Source: JACCZX01 sp963801035
Lineage (GTDB): Bacteria; Pseudomonadota; Gammaproteobacteria; Burkholderiales; Burkholderiaceae_F
DNA length: 64,000 bases
Direction of reading: 5' to 3'
NCBI GenBank assembly: GCA_963801035.1
Contig: CAWDDF010000007.1
Location: 558,001 to 622,000, forward strand
Each line of letters opens with the position of its first letter. Within the stretch, counting starts at the first letter, position 1. Under the pieces are notes generated by a model that was not told the DNA's origin, made no database searches, and saw only the letters and a program-made list of their open reading frames with translations. Made by a program: the position numbers and the translations under genes. Positions 1 to 8,071 of this stretch are shown in pieces.

Positions 1-781
1 TGTGGGCCGGCCAAACGTCGGAAAGTCGACGTTGATCAACGCATTGCTGGGCGAGGAACGGCTGATTGCGTTTGACCAACCTGGCACCACGCGCGATTCG
101 ATCGAAATCGACTTCGATTACGACCGACAGGCGTTCACGCTGATCGATACCGCCGGGCTTCGCCGACGTGGCAAGGTATTCGAGACAGTCGAGAAATTTT
201 CGGTCGTCAAGACGCTGCAATCGATTGCCGATTGCAACGTCGTGATCTTGCTGCTCGATGCCTCTTCCGAGATCGCCGATCAGGACGCTCACATCGCCGG
301 TTTCGTGCTCGAAAGCGGCCGCGCGATGGTGGTCGCAGTCAACAAGTGGGATGGACTGGACGCTTATCAGCGCGAACGAATCACGCGCGAAATCGAGCGC
401 AAGCTTCATTTCTTGCGCTGGGCACGCTTTCATCAGGTCTCGGCACTTAAGCGAACCGGATTGAAACCGATGATGCGATCGGTGGTCGAGGCCTATCGCG
501 CCGCATTCGCACGATTGCCGACGCCCAAGCTGACACGCGCATTGATAGCGGCGGTCGAGCGGCAACAGCCCGCGCGCGCGGGTCACTCTCGGCCAAAGCC
601 CCGCTATGCGCACCAGGGAGGCCACAATCCGCCGGTCATCGTGGTGCACGGTAACTCCTTGAACCAGGTGGCAGACTCTTACCGGCGCTATCTCGAGGGA
701 CAGTTCCGAGAGCAGTTCGAGCTGACAGGTACACCGCTGCGAGTCGAGTTTCGCACTAGCAGGAACCCGTATGCCGACTAG
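1..781 (+). CDS. der: ribosome-associated GTPase Der (EngA), C-terminal part
   Basis: Der is a double-GTPase needed for assembly of the 50S ribosomal subunit. Only the second GTPase domain and the C-terminal KH-like domain are in the window; the first GTPase domain lies off the left edge, so the GTG at position 2 is not the true start. Visible motifs are the P-loop GRPNVGKST, the switch sequence TTRD, DTAG and the guanine-specificity motif NKWD, followed by VSAL (G5). The last 90 or so residues form the basic KH-like domain typical of Der. The reading frame ends normally at TAG, 137 bases before hfq, and the Der-Hfq-HflX order is common in betaproteobacteria. Confidence 0.96.
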   Translation, partial: VGRPNVGKSTLINALLGEERLIAFDQPGTTRDSIEIDFDYDRQAFTLIDTAGLRRRGKVFETVEKFSVVKTLQSIADCNVVILLLDASSEIADQDAHIAGFVLESGRAMVVAVNKWDGLDAYQRERITREIERKLHFLRWARFHQVSALKRTGLKPMMRSVVEAYRAAFARLPTPKLTRALIAAVERQQPARAGHSRPKPRYAHQGGHNPPVIVVHGNSLNQVADSYRRYLEGQFREQFELTGTPLRVEFRTSRNPYAD

Positions 782-918
782 CGCACAAGTCCGCTGGCTC
801 GCCAAGGCTCGCCTTTTGCTTTACATTGAATTGAGCGGGGTCGTCACCATTTTTAAAGCGTGCCAGCCTTTCCCGCCGAACCGTATACGAACAAGCGTGT
901 CAAAACGCTGGAGAAAAA

Positions 919-1152
919 ATGACTGCTAAAGGGCAACTGTTACAAGACCCCTTCCTCAATGCGCTGCGTAAAGAGCACATTCCCGTATCGATCTATCTGG
1001 TTAATGGAATCAAGCTTCAGGGCCAGGTCGAATCCTTCGATCAGTACGTCGTACTCTTGCGCAATACCGTGACGCAGATGGTTTACAAGCACGCCATTTC
1101 CACCGTCGTGCCGGCGCGGCCGGTTAATCTCGCTGCGGAGCCCGAAGCCTGA
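919..1152 (+). CDS. hfq: RNA chaperone Hfq
   Basis: Hfq is a hexameric Sm-like RNA-binding protein that helps small RNAs pair with mRNAs. The 77-residue product has the usual length without an extended C-terminal tail. The Sm1 region is visible around residues 18-40 (SIYLVNGIKLQGQVESFDQ) and the Sm2 signature YKHAISTVVP follows. The ATG is preceded by a good ribosome-binding site (CTGGAG, five A residues, then ATG). The 137-base gap after der presumably carries its promoter, though I could not pick clear -35 and -10 boxes. hflX begins two bases after the stop codon, so the two are likely cotranscribed. Confidence 0.98.
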   Translation: MTAKGQLLQDPFLNALRKEHIPVSIYLVNGIKLQGQVESFDQYVVLLRNTVTQMVYKHAISTVVPARPVNLAAEPEA

Positions 1153-1154
1153 GC

Positions 1155-2354
1155 GTGTTCCAGGTTGATTCGGAGCGGGCGCGGCAGTCCACGCGTGCGC
1201 TGCTTGTCAGCGTCGCCGTAGGGCGGCGTGACGATCCGGATGCGATCGAGGAGCTCAAGCAGCTCGTCGTCTCGGCAGACATCGAGCCCGCGGCGCTCTT
1301 AACGGTTCGGCGCGATCGACCGGATCCGACCTATTTTGTCGGCGCCGGCAAAGTAGAGGAGCTGAAGACCGAAGCTGCTGCAGCCGATGCGGGTCTCGTA
1401 ATCTTTGACGTCGCGCTGTCGCCGGCTCAACAACGCAATCTGGAGCGGACGCTCGGCCTTTGGGTACTGGATCGGACCGCGCTCATTCTGTACATCTTCT
1501 CGCAGCGTGCGCAAAGCCGCGAGGGCAAGCTGCAAGTTGAGCTGGCGCAGCTGCAACACCTGTCGACGCGGCTCGTGCGCGGCTGGTCGCACTTGGAGCG
1601 TCAACGTGGAGGACTCGGAAAAACCGGCGGTCCTGGCGAGAAACAGATTGAGATTGACCGCCGCTTGATCGGGACCAGAGTAAAGAGGTTGCGCGAGCGG
1701 CTGAAGCAATCGGAAAAACAGCGTCGCACGCGCAGGCGCGCTCGCTCGCGCAACGACGTCGTGTCGATCTCGCTGGTTGGATACACCAACGCAGGCAAGT
1801 CGACGCTGTTCAATGCGCTAACGCAAGCGGGCGTTTATGCTGCCGATCAGTTGTTTGCGACGCTTGACACCACCGCGCGCAAATGCCGCCTCGGCAATGC
1901 GCTGAATGGCAGTGGCGCAGCTGAAGCTGTGATATCCGACACCGTTGGATTTATTCGCGGCTTACCCCACCAGTTGATCGAGGCCTTCAAATCGACTTTG
2001 AACGAAACTGCCGAGGCGGATTTGCTGCTGCATGTTGTCGATGCCGCATCGCCGGCGCGCGCCGAGCAGATGGCCGAAGTCGAGAGCGTGCTGCGCGAGA
2101 TAGGTGCCGACCAGGTGCCGACGATCATCGTCTACAACAAGATCGATATCGTCGGCCGCGCGCCAGCGGTCCAGCGCGACTCGCGTGATAACATCATCGC
2201 CGTTTCGGTCAGCGCGCAATCGGGATTGGGGTTGGAATTGTTGCGCGATTCGATAGTCGAATTCATCGAGCGTTCGGCGGGCGGAGATGACTCGCCCACC
2301 AATGCAAAACAAGACGAAAACATTTCCTCGTGGCCCAACGCAGCGGCGGCGTAG
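1155..2354 (+). CDS. hflX: ribosome-splitting GTPase HflX
   Basis: HflX is a GTPase that binds stalled or heat-damaged 70S ribosomes and splits them. The 399-residue protein shows the N-terminal HflX domain with VGAGKVEEL near residue 62, a basic linker around 180-200, then the GTPase domain: GYTNAGKST at 209-217, DTVGFIRGLP from 262 and NKID at 328-331. The start is a GTG two bases after the hfq stop, which fits translational coupling. Length is near the usual 370-430 residues. The last 25 residues are polar and low complexity. hflK follows after 47 bases. Confidence 0.97.
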   Translation: MFQVDSERARQSTRALLVSVAVGRRDDPDAIEELKQLVVSADIEPAALLTVRRDRPDPTYFVGAGKVEELKTEAAAADAGLVIFDVALSPAQQRNLERTLGLWVLDRTALILYIFSQRAQSREGKLQVELAQLQHLSTRLVRGWSHLERQRGGLGKTGGPGEKQIEIDRRLIGTRVKRLRERLKQSEKQRRTRRRARSRNDVVSISLVGYTNAGKSTLFNALTQAGVYAADQLFATLDTTARKCRLGNALNGSGAAEAVISDTVGFIRGLPHQLIEAFKSTLNETAEADLLLHVVDAASPARAEQMAEVESVLREIGADQVPTIIVYNKIDIVGRAPAVQRDSRDNIIAVSVSAQSGLGLELLRDSIVEFIERSAGGDDSPTNAKQDENISSWPNAAAA

Positions 2355-2401
2355 TCCAAGGTTTGCGCAGGTCGATATGACAATGATCACCAAACTATTC
2401 G

Positions 2402-3679
2402 ATGTCGCTTAACGATCCGAAGTGGGGCCGGGGCGGCAGCAATGGCGGCTCCAACGATGACGGAAAGGAAGAGCCGCGTCGTGAGCCGGAGCAACGGCCG
2501 CAGCGTCCGCAACGTCCGAGCGACGGTCCCCCCGATCTCGACGAACTTTGGCGCGACTTCAATCGGCGGCTTTCGGGTTTGTTTGGCCGCAAGGGTGGGC
2601 GGCGTGGCGGCACGGGCGGCAACGGCGGACGTTTCGGCGGGTTCACGCCCGACGGCAAAGGCGCGGGGCTTGGTCTTGCAGCGGTGCTTGCCGTCATTGC
2701 GCTGATCTGGCTCGGTAGCGGTTTTTATATCGTTCCTGAAGGACAGGTAGGTGTCGTGACGACATTCGGCAAACCGTCCGACCAGACGACGGCTCCAGGC
2801 TTCCGCTGGCGGTTGCCGTGGCCGATACAGAACAACGAGCTGGTCGACATTTCTTCACTTCGGCGGGTTGAAGTGGGCACGCGTGGCCGGCCCGAACGGC
2901 TGAAGGAAGCGCTGATGTTGTCGGACGATGAGAACATCGTCGACATCCAGTTCGAAGTGCAGTACCGCATCAAAGACACGGGCGCACGCGATTATTTGTT
3001 CAATAGCCGCAATCCCACCGCCGCGGTGATCCAGTCCGCTGAATCCGCAATGCGTGAAGTCGTTGGGCGCAAGACAATGGATTCGGTGTTGTACGAATCG
3101 CGGCAGGAAATCGCGGTTGAAGTGCGCAGGATGATGCAAGAAATGCTCGACCGCTATGGCACTGGCATCCTCGTTCAGGCGGTTGCGATTCAGAATGCTC
3201 AGCCCCCCGAACAGGTGCAGGCGGCATTCGACGACGCCGTTAAGGCAGGGCAGGATCGTGAGCGCGAAATCAATCTCGGGCAGGCATACGCCAACGACGT
3301 CATCCCTAAAGCGCGAGGTCTCTCAGCACGCTTATTGCAGGAAGCCGATGGCTATCGCTCACGCGTGATTGAGACCGCACAGGGCGATGCGTCGCGCTTT
3401 CAACAAGTGCTCGTCGAGTACAACAAGGCGCCCGAGGTAACGCGCGACCGGCTGTATATCGACACGATGCAGCAGGTGTTTTCGAACACGAGCAAAGTCA
3501 TGGTCGATGTGCGCAATAGCAGTCCGCTGCTGTATTTGCCGTTCGATAAGCTGATGCAACAGGCGTTGCAGGACTCCGCCGTCGCGCGCCCGGCGCCGAC
3601 GACGGCTCCGGAGGCTGCGCCGGTGCCAGAGACACGCGGCCGCGAAAATCTGCGCACGCGCGATCGTGACGCACGGTAG
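2402..3679 (+). CDS. hflK: FtsH modulator HflK (SPFH family)
   Basis: HflK and HflC form the membrane complex that surrounds FtsH and modulates its proteolysis. The 425-residue product has a long glycine/arginine/proline-rich cytoplasmic N-terminus (residues 1-85), one transmembrane segment at about 88-110, and then the SPFH/band-7 domain and the coiled helical region up to about residue 370. The polar C-terminal tail is rich in Ala, Pro and Arg. The gene lies 47 bases after hflX and 13 bases before the chosen hflC start, forming the usual hflX-hflK-hflC operon. Confidence 0.97.
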   Translation: MSLNDPKWGRGGSNGGSNDDGKEEPRREPEQRPQRPQRPSDGPPDLDELWRDFNRRLSGLFGRKGGRRGGTGGNGGRFGGFTPDGKGAGLGLAAVLAVIALIWLGSGFYIVPEGQVGVVTTFGKPSDQTTAPGFRWRLPWPIQNNELVDISSLRRVEVGTRGRPERLKEALMLSDDENIVDIQFEVQYRIKDTGARDYLFNSRNPTAAVIQSAESAMREVVGRKTMDSVLYESRQEIAVEVRRMMQEMLDRYGTGILVQAVAIQNAQPPEQVQAAFDDAVKAGQDREREINLGQAYANDVIPKARGLSARLLQEADGYRSRVIETAQGDASRFQQVLVEYNKAPEVTRDRLYIDTMQQVFSNTSKVMVDVRNSSPLLYLPFDKLMQQALQDSAVARPAPTTAPEAAPVPETRGRENLRTRDRDAR

Positions 3680-3692
3680 GGATACGAGACCG

Positions 3693-4595
3693 ATGAACAG
3701 AATCGTGGCAGTCGTAATCGGACTTGTACTGGTGGCCGTGGCCGTGCGCGCCAGCACGTTCATTGTCGATCAGCGCCAGTTTGCGATCGTGTTTCAGTTG
3801 GGCGAAATCGTTCGCGTCGTCACGCAGCCGGGCATCTACTTCAAAATGCCGTTGCTGCAAAACGTCGAATATCAGGACAGGCGCATCCTGACCATTGATA
3901 CGCCGCAAGCCGATCGCGTCCAGACCTCGGAAAAGAAAAACCTGCTGATCGACTCTTTCGTCCGCTGGAGAATCAGCGAGCCGCGCGCGTTTCGTGTGAG
4001 TTTTCCGGGGGGCGAGCGGTCAGCGGAGGAACGGATCTCGACGTTGGTGCGCGACGCACTGAACCAGGCCGTCAACAAACGCACGGTCAATGAAATTACT
4101 TCGCGTCAGCGCGATCAAGCGATGAACGAGATTCGGGTCGCCGTTCAGGAGAGCGTCAAAGGTCTCGGTGTCGAGATCGTCGACGTCCGTCTGAAGCGGA
4201 TCGATTTTGTGCCTGAGATCAGCGACTCCGTTTACGGGCGCATGCAGGCCGAACGCAAGCGCGTCGCCAACGAGCAGCGCTCGATCGGATCGGCCGAAGG
4301 CGAAAAAATCCGCGCCGATGCCGATCGACAGCGCGAGGTGCTGCTGGCCGAGGCGTACAGCGCCGCGCAGAAGGTAAAAGGCGAGGGCGACGCGAAAGCG
4401 TCGGCGATGTACGCGCAGGCGTTCGGGCAGAATCCCGATTTCGCAGAGTTCTATCGCACGCTCGAGGCGTATCGAACGACGTTCAAGAACCGCAATGATT
4501 TGATGGTGATCGATCCGTCGTCCGAGTTTTTCAAGTATTTGCGAACCTCCAAGCCAGGCAGCGCTGGCGCGAACACGAAAGGCGGGTCTCGATAG
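3693..4595 (+). CDS. hflC: FtsH modulator HflC (SPFH family)
   Basis: HflC is the partner of HflK in the HflKC complex that regulates FtsH. I start it at the ATG at 3693 because the protein then opens with the usual short N-terminus followed directly by a transmembrane segment (residues 3-22); an upstream GTG at 3666 would overlap hflK and add nine unrelated residues. The 300-residue product carries the band-7/SPFH domain with the FKMPLLQNVEYQDRR region near residue 50 and the helical EGEKIRADADRQREV region near 200. Length matches the family. Confidence 0.96.
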   Translation: MNRIVAVVIGLVLVAVAVRASTFIVDQRQFAIVFQLGEIVRVVTQPGIYFKMPLLQNVEYQDRRILTIDTPQADRVQTSEKKNLLIDSFVRWRISEPRAFRVSFPGGERSAEERISTLVRDALNQAVNKRTVNEITSRQRDQAMNEIRVAVQESVKGLGVEIVDVRLKRIDFVPEISDSVYGRMQAERKRVANEQRSIGSAEGEKIRADADRQREVLLAEAYSAAQKVKGEGDAKASAMYAQAFGQNPDFAEFYRTLEAYRTTFKNRNDLMVIDPSSEFFKYLRTSKPGSAGANTKGGSR

Positions 4596-4599
4596 CTCG

Positions 4600-4782
4600 A
4601 TGTCCGTTTTTGGCCTCGCGTTCGCGCTGATGCTGGTATTCGAGGGGTTGATGCCGCTGGTCGCGCCGAACGCCTGGCGCCAGATGTTCGCGCGCTTGAG
4701 CGAGTTGAACGACGGTCAGATTCGCTTCTTCGGCTTGATCGCAGTGGCTGGCGGCGCGCTATTGTTCTGGCTGCAGAGTTAG
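4600..4782 (+). CDS. DUF2065 family small membrane protein
   Basis: This 60-residue protein begins four bases after the hflC stop and is the DUF2065 (YjeT-like) protein that regularly follows hflC in proteobacteria. It has two hydrophobic segments, roughly residues 2-21 and 42-58, separated by a short polar stretch with WRQMFARLSELND. It is probably an inner-membrane protein. Its function is not established; position in the hflKC operon suggests a link to that complex, but that is inference. Confidence 0.88.
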   Translation: MSVFGLAFALMLVFEGLMPLVAPNAWRQMFARLSELNDGQIRFFGLIAVAGGALLFWLQS

Positions 4783-4841
4783 CCTCCTCGAGTTGACCAC
4801 TCATTATTGCGAGACGCCCATGCGGGCCGTCTGGCCTTGCC

Positions 4842-6002
4842 ATGCCGCGCTGGTTACTGCCTGAAAATATCTCCGATGTGTTGCCGCGCGAAGCGCGGCG
4901 CGTTGAGCAGTTGCGGCGCCAATTGCTGGACCTGTATCGCGGCTACGGTTACGAGCTGGTAATCCCGCCGCTGCTCGAGCACGCCGAATCCTTGCTGACG
5001 GGCACTGGCAACGATCTTGATCTGCGTACCTTCAAGTTGACCGATCAATCGAGCGGACGGCTGCTCGGGCTGCGTGCGGATACGACGCCGCAGGTTGCCC
5101 GCATTGATGCGCACATACTGAATCGCCAAGGCGTCGTGCGGTTGTGCTACGCAGGCAGCGTTCTTCACGCGCGGCCGTTGCATCCGCTGGCTGCGCGCGA
5201 ACCGCTGCAGGTAGGTGCCGAGCTGTACGGACTCAGCGGCGTTGCGGCGGACGTTGAAGTGCTCGAGCTTGCGGTGGCTTCGCTGCGTTTGGCGGGACTA
5301 CAGAACGTGCGGCTCGATCTCGGACACACCGGCATCGTGCGCGGAATCATTGAATTAGCGCCGCTGCCGGCGCCGCTGATTGACGATCTGCTGGCATCGC
5401 TGAACGCGAAGGACGTGCCGGCGTTGCACCAACAGGCAAGCGGAATATCGAGCGAGGTGCGCGCAGCACTGCTCGCGTTGACGCGGCTGAATGGCGGCCG
5501 CGAAGTACTCGACGAAGCGCGGCACAAGCTGCCAGCGAGCCCCGCGATCACCGCTGCGCTCGACGACCTCGAGGCGATAGTCAAGCTCCGCAGCGCCGAC
5601 GATGTATCGATCGACCTTTCGGATCTGCATGGCTACCGTTATAAGACCGGCGTGACCTTTGCCGTGCACACTGCGGGCTCTCCGAACGAAGTGCTGCGCG
5701 GAGGCCGCTACGACGATATCGGAAAGGCATTTGGCCGCGCACGGCCGGCGGTCGGGTTCTCGATCTACTTGCGCGAGCTCGCAGAGCTTGCAGCAGACGA
5801 TGCTCCGCACGCGATACTGGCGCCCGCCGACAGCGACCAGAGCTTGCGTGCGCTGATCGCACAGCTGCGATCGGCAGGCGAGATCGTGGTTCAGCGTCTC
5901 GAGGGCGAAACCAATCCAATTGAAGAAAGCGAATTTATATTCGATCGCGTTATCGAGCGGCGCAGTCAGAAGTGGCAAGTCATGTCACGACAGGAAAACT
6001 AA
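4842..6002 (+). CDS. hisZ: ATP phosphoribosyltransferase regulatory subunit HisZ
   Basis: HisZ is a catalytically dead histidyl-tRNA synthetase paralogue that pairs with short-form HisG to make the first enzyme of histidine synthesis. The 386-residue product has the class II synthetase-like core, with RADTTPQVARIDAH near residue 85 and the C-terminal GGRYDDIGKAFG motif near residue 288, and lacks an anticodon-binding domain, as expected. No hisG is in the window. A possible hairpin (4812-4832) lies 9 bases before the ATG and could affect initiation, but it has no T-tract. purA follows after 5 bases. Confidence 0.95.
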   Translation: MPRWLLPENISDVLPREARRVEQLRRQLLDLYRGYGYELVIPPLLEHAESLLTGTGNDLDLRTFKLTDQSSGRLLGLRADTTPQVARIDAHILNRQGVVRLCYAGSVLHARPLHPLAAREPLQVGAELYGLSGVAADVEVLELAVASLRLAGLQNVRLDLGHTGIVRGIIELAPLPAPLIDDLLASLNAKDVPALHQQASGISSEVRAALLALTRLNGGREVLDEARHKLPASPAITAALDDLEAIVKLRSADDVSIDLSDLHGYRYKTGVTFAVHTAGSPNEVLRGGRYDDIGKAFGRARPAVGFSIYLRELAELAADDAPHAILAPADSDQSLRALIAQLRSAGEIVVQRLEGETNPIEESEFIFDRVIERRSQKWQVMSRQEN

Positions 6003-6007
6003 GAACA

Positions 6008-7300
6008 ATGGTTCAGAACGTTGTGGTCGTCGGCACGCAATGGGGCGACGAGGGCAAGGGCAAGATCGTCGACTGGTTGTCGGAGAGTGTCGATGGCGTT
6101 GTGCGTTTTCAGGGCGGCCACAACGCGGGCCACTCGCTGGTGATCAACGGCAAGAAAACAATCTTGCGATCGATTCCGTCGGGCATCCTGCGCCCGGGGC
6201 TTGCGTGCTACATCGGCAACGGCGTCGTGCTGTCGCCGACCGCGCTGCTTTCGGAGATTGACGAGCTGCAGACCGCCGGCGTCGATGTGACGTCGCGTCT
6301 GGCCATCAGCGGCAACTGCCCGTTGATTCTCGAGTATCACGTGGCACTCGATCTGGCGCGCGAGATCAAGCGGGGCGCGTCGAAGATTGGCACCACCGGG
6401 CGTGGCATCGGACCCGCTTACGAAGACAAGGTCGCACGCCGCGCAGTGCGCGCGCAGGATCTGTTCGATGCGGCGCGTTTTGCCGACGGCGTGCGTGAAG
6501 CGCTCGACTTGCATAACTTCGTACTGCAGCACTACCTCGGCGCGAGCCCAGTTGAAGCAACCAAGGTCATCGACGACACGCTTGCTCTAGCTGAGCGGCT
6601 GCGACCGCTGATCATCGATGTCTCGTACAAATTGAACAGTGTGATGGCGACCGGTGCACGCCTGCTGTTCGAGGGCGCTCAGGGTGCGTTGCTAGACGTC
6701 GACCATGGCACTTATCCGTACGTCACTTCGAGCAATACAGTGGCGGGCGCGGCGTCAGCAGGCGCGGGCGTCGCACCACAGCGGCTCGACTACGTGCTCG
6801 GTATCACCAAGGCGTACTCGACCCGTGTGGGCTCAGGTCCATTTCCGACCGAGCTAACCGATGCCACGGGTGATCATCTGCGCAACAATGGTCAGGAGTT
6901 CGGTTCGGTGACCGGCCGCCCACGCCGCTGTGGTTGGTTCGATGCAGCCGGCCTGAAACGCGCAGTCCAGTTGAACGGAACGACAGGCTTGTGCATTACG
7001 AAGCTCGATGTACTCGACGGCTTGCCCCATGTGATGCTGAATATTGGCTATCGGATGGACGGCAAGGAAGTCGACATCCTTCCGTATGGCGCCGACGCGG
7101 TCAGCCGCTGCGAACCCGTGTATGAACAGTTCGATGGCTGGAGTGATTCGACACTCGGCGTGCAACACTGGAAAGACTTGCCGGCCGGCGCGCAGCGCTA
7201 TCTCGAGCGACTGTCCGAAGTACTCGGTGTGCCGATCGATCTGGTTTCGACCGGTCCGGATCGCGATCAGACAATTGTGTTGCGTCACCCATTCAACTGA
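6008..7300 (+). CDS. purA: adenylosuccinate synthetase
   Basis: PurA joins IMP and aspartate, using GTP, to make adenylosuccinate in AMP synthesis. I start at the ATG at 6008, five bases after hisZ; starting at 5972 would add 12 unrelated residues and overlap hisZ. The 430-residue protein has the expected length. GDEGKGK at residues 13-19 contains the catalytic Asp14, and GGHNAGHS contains the catalytic His42. The GTTGRGIGPAYEDKVAR and PTELTD regions are also intact. It overlaps the next gene by one base (TGATG), so translation is probably coupled. Confidence 0.98.
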   Translation: MVQNVVVVGTQWGDEGKGKIVDWLSESVDGVVRFQGGHNAGHSLVINGKKTILRSIPSGILRPGLACYIGNGVVLSPTALLSEIDELQTAGVDVTSRLAISGNCPLILEYHVALDLAREIKRGASKIGTTGRGIGPAYEDKVARRAVRAQDLFDAARFADGVREALDLHNFVLQHYLGASPVEATKVIDDTLALAERLRPLIIDVSYKLNSVMATGARLLFEGAQGALLDVDHGTYPYVTSSNTVAGAASAGAGVAPQRLDYVLGITKAYSTRVGSGPFPTELTDATGDHLRNNGQEFGSVTGRPRRCGWFDAAGLKRAVQLNGTTGLCITKLDVLDGLPHVMLNIGYRMDGKEVDILPYGADAVSRCEPVYEQFDGWSDSTLGVQHWKDLPAGAQRYLERLSEVLGVPIDLVSTGPDRDQTIVLRHPFN

Positions 7301-7833
7301 TGGCCAACCCTGCGCGCTCGGAATCCGATCTGTACGTCGATTGGAATGAGTATCACCGTTCGATCGAGCAGTTGTGTCTGCAAGTGCACGAGTCGAACTG
7401 GCATTTCGACTCGCTGCTGTGCCTTGCGCGCGGCGGACTCCGTGTGGGCGATGTGATTTCACGTATCTACGACGTCCCGCTGGCAATTCTCGCCGCGAGC
7501 TCGTATCGAGCCGCGGCCGGTACGCGTCAGGGCCAGCTCGATATCGGCGAATACATCACGATGACGAGCGACGCGCTACGCGGAAATCTGCTGCTGGTCG
7601 ACGATCTGGTTGACTCGGGAGTGACGTTATCGAAGGTCGTCGACCATCTGAGGTCGCGCTATCCGGCGATTGAAGAAGTGAAAACCGCCGTCATTTGGTA
7701 CAAGGGAGCCTCGTCGTTCAGACCCGATTATTTCGTCCAGTACCTACCCACGAATCCCTGGATTCATCAGCCGTTCGAGGTGTACGACGCGATGGGCCCG
7801 GAGAAGCTGGCCGAACGGCTACGAAAAAAATAA
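7300..7833 (+). CDS. type I phosphoribosyltransferase (purine-type)
   Basis: The 177-residue protein is a type I phosphoribosyltransferase. The PRPP-binding loop LLVDDLVDSGVT is visible near residue 105, and the N-terminal CLARGGLRVGDVISR segment near residue 42 fits the family. Proteins like this next to purA in betaproteobacteria are annotated as hypoxanthine/xanthine-guanine-type phosphoribosyltransferases; the exact base used cannot be read from the sequence. It overlaps the purA stop by one base, which supports a role in purine salvage alongside purA. Confidence 0.9.
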   Translation: MANPARSESDLYVDWNEYHRSIEQLCLQVHESNWHFDSLLCLARGGLRVGDVISRIYDVPLAILAASSYRAAAGTRQGQLDIGEYITMTSDALRGNLLLVDDLVDSGVTLSKVVDHLRSRYPAIEEVKTAVIWYKGASSFRPDYFVQYLPTNPWIHQPFEVYDAMGPEKLAERLRKK

Positions 7834-7840
7834 ATCCGTC

Positions 7841-7863
7841 GCCGGACCGCAAAGCGGGCCGGC
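7841..7863 (-). terminator. possible terminator hairpin after tRNA-Leu
   Basis: An inverted repeat, GCCGGACCGC / AAA / GCGGGCCGGC, has one mismatch in a 10-bp stem. On the minus strand it is followed within about ten bases by a T-rich tract (the complement of the A-run ending the phosphoribosyltransferase gene), so it could end the leftward tRNA-Leu transcript. The T-run is not directly adjacent, hence the modest confidence. It may also slow the rightward transcript. Confidence 0.45.
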
Positions 7864-7878
7864 TCCCCTGAATAACTA

Positions 7879-7965
7879 TGGTGCCCAGGAAGGGACTCGA
7901 ACCCCCACAGTGTTGCCACCGCTAGGACCTGAACCTAGTGCGTCTACCAATTTCGCCACCTGGGC
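7879..7965 (-). tRNA. tRNA-Leu (anticodon CAG)
   Basis: Read on the minus strand, this 87-base gene folds as a leucine tRNA. The acceptor stem GCCCAGG pairs with CCTGGGC, the anticodon stem CTAGG/CCTAG encloses the loop TTCAGGT with anticodon CAG, and there is the long variable arm typical of tRNA-Leu. The T-arm loop GTTCGAGTC is present and the CCA end is encoded. It decodes CUG, a very common leucine codon at this GC content. It lies in the gap between two rightward genes and so is transcribed against them. I see no integrase or repeated tRNA end suggesting use as an attachment site. Confidence 0.97.
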
Positions 7966-8071
7966 AAGCAGCCTGCTGCAAGCTGCGAATTCTAGCGGTG
8001 GCTAGACATCTAGTTCAAATGAAGTATGTTGTGCTGAGTGGTCTGCACGATTGCGGCCACAGAAAGAAATA

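Noticed and set aside
7834..8071. Integration (att) site at tRNA-Leu
   Set aside because: No integrase, no duplicated tRNA 3' end and no foreign-looking genes adjoin the tRNA; the neighbours are the usual purA-side and rnr genes.
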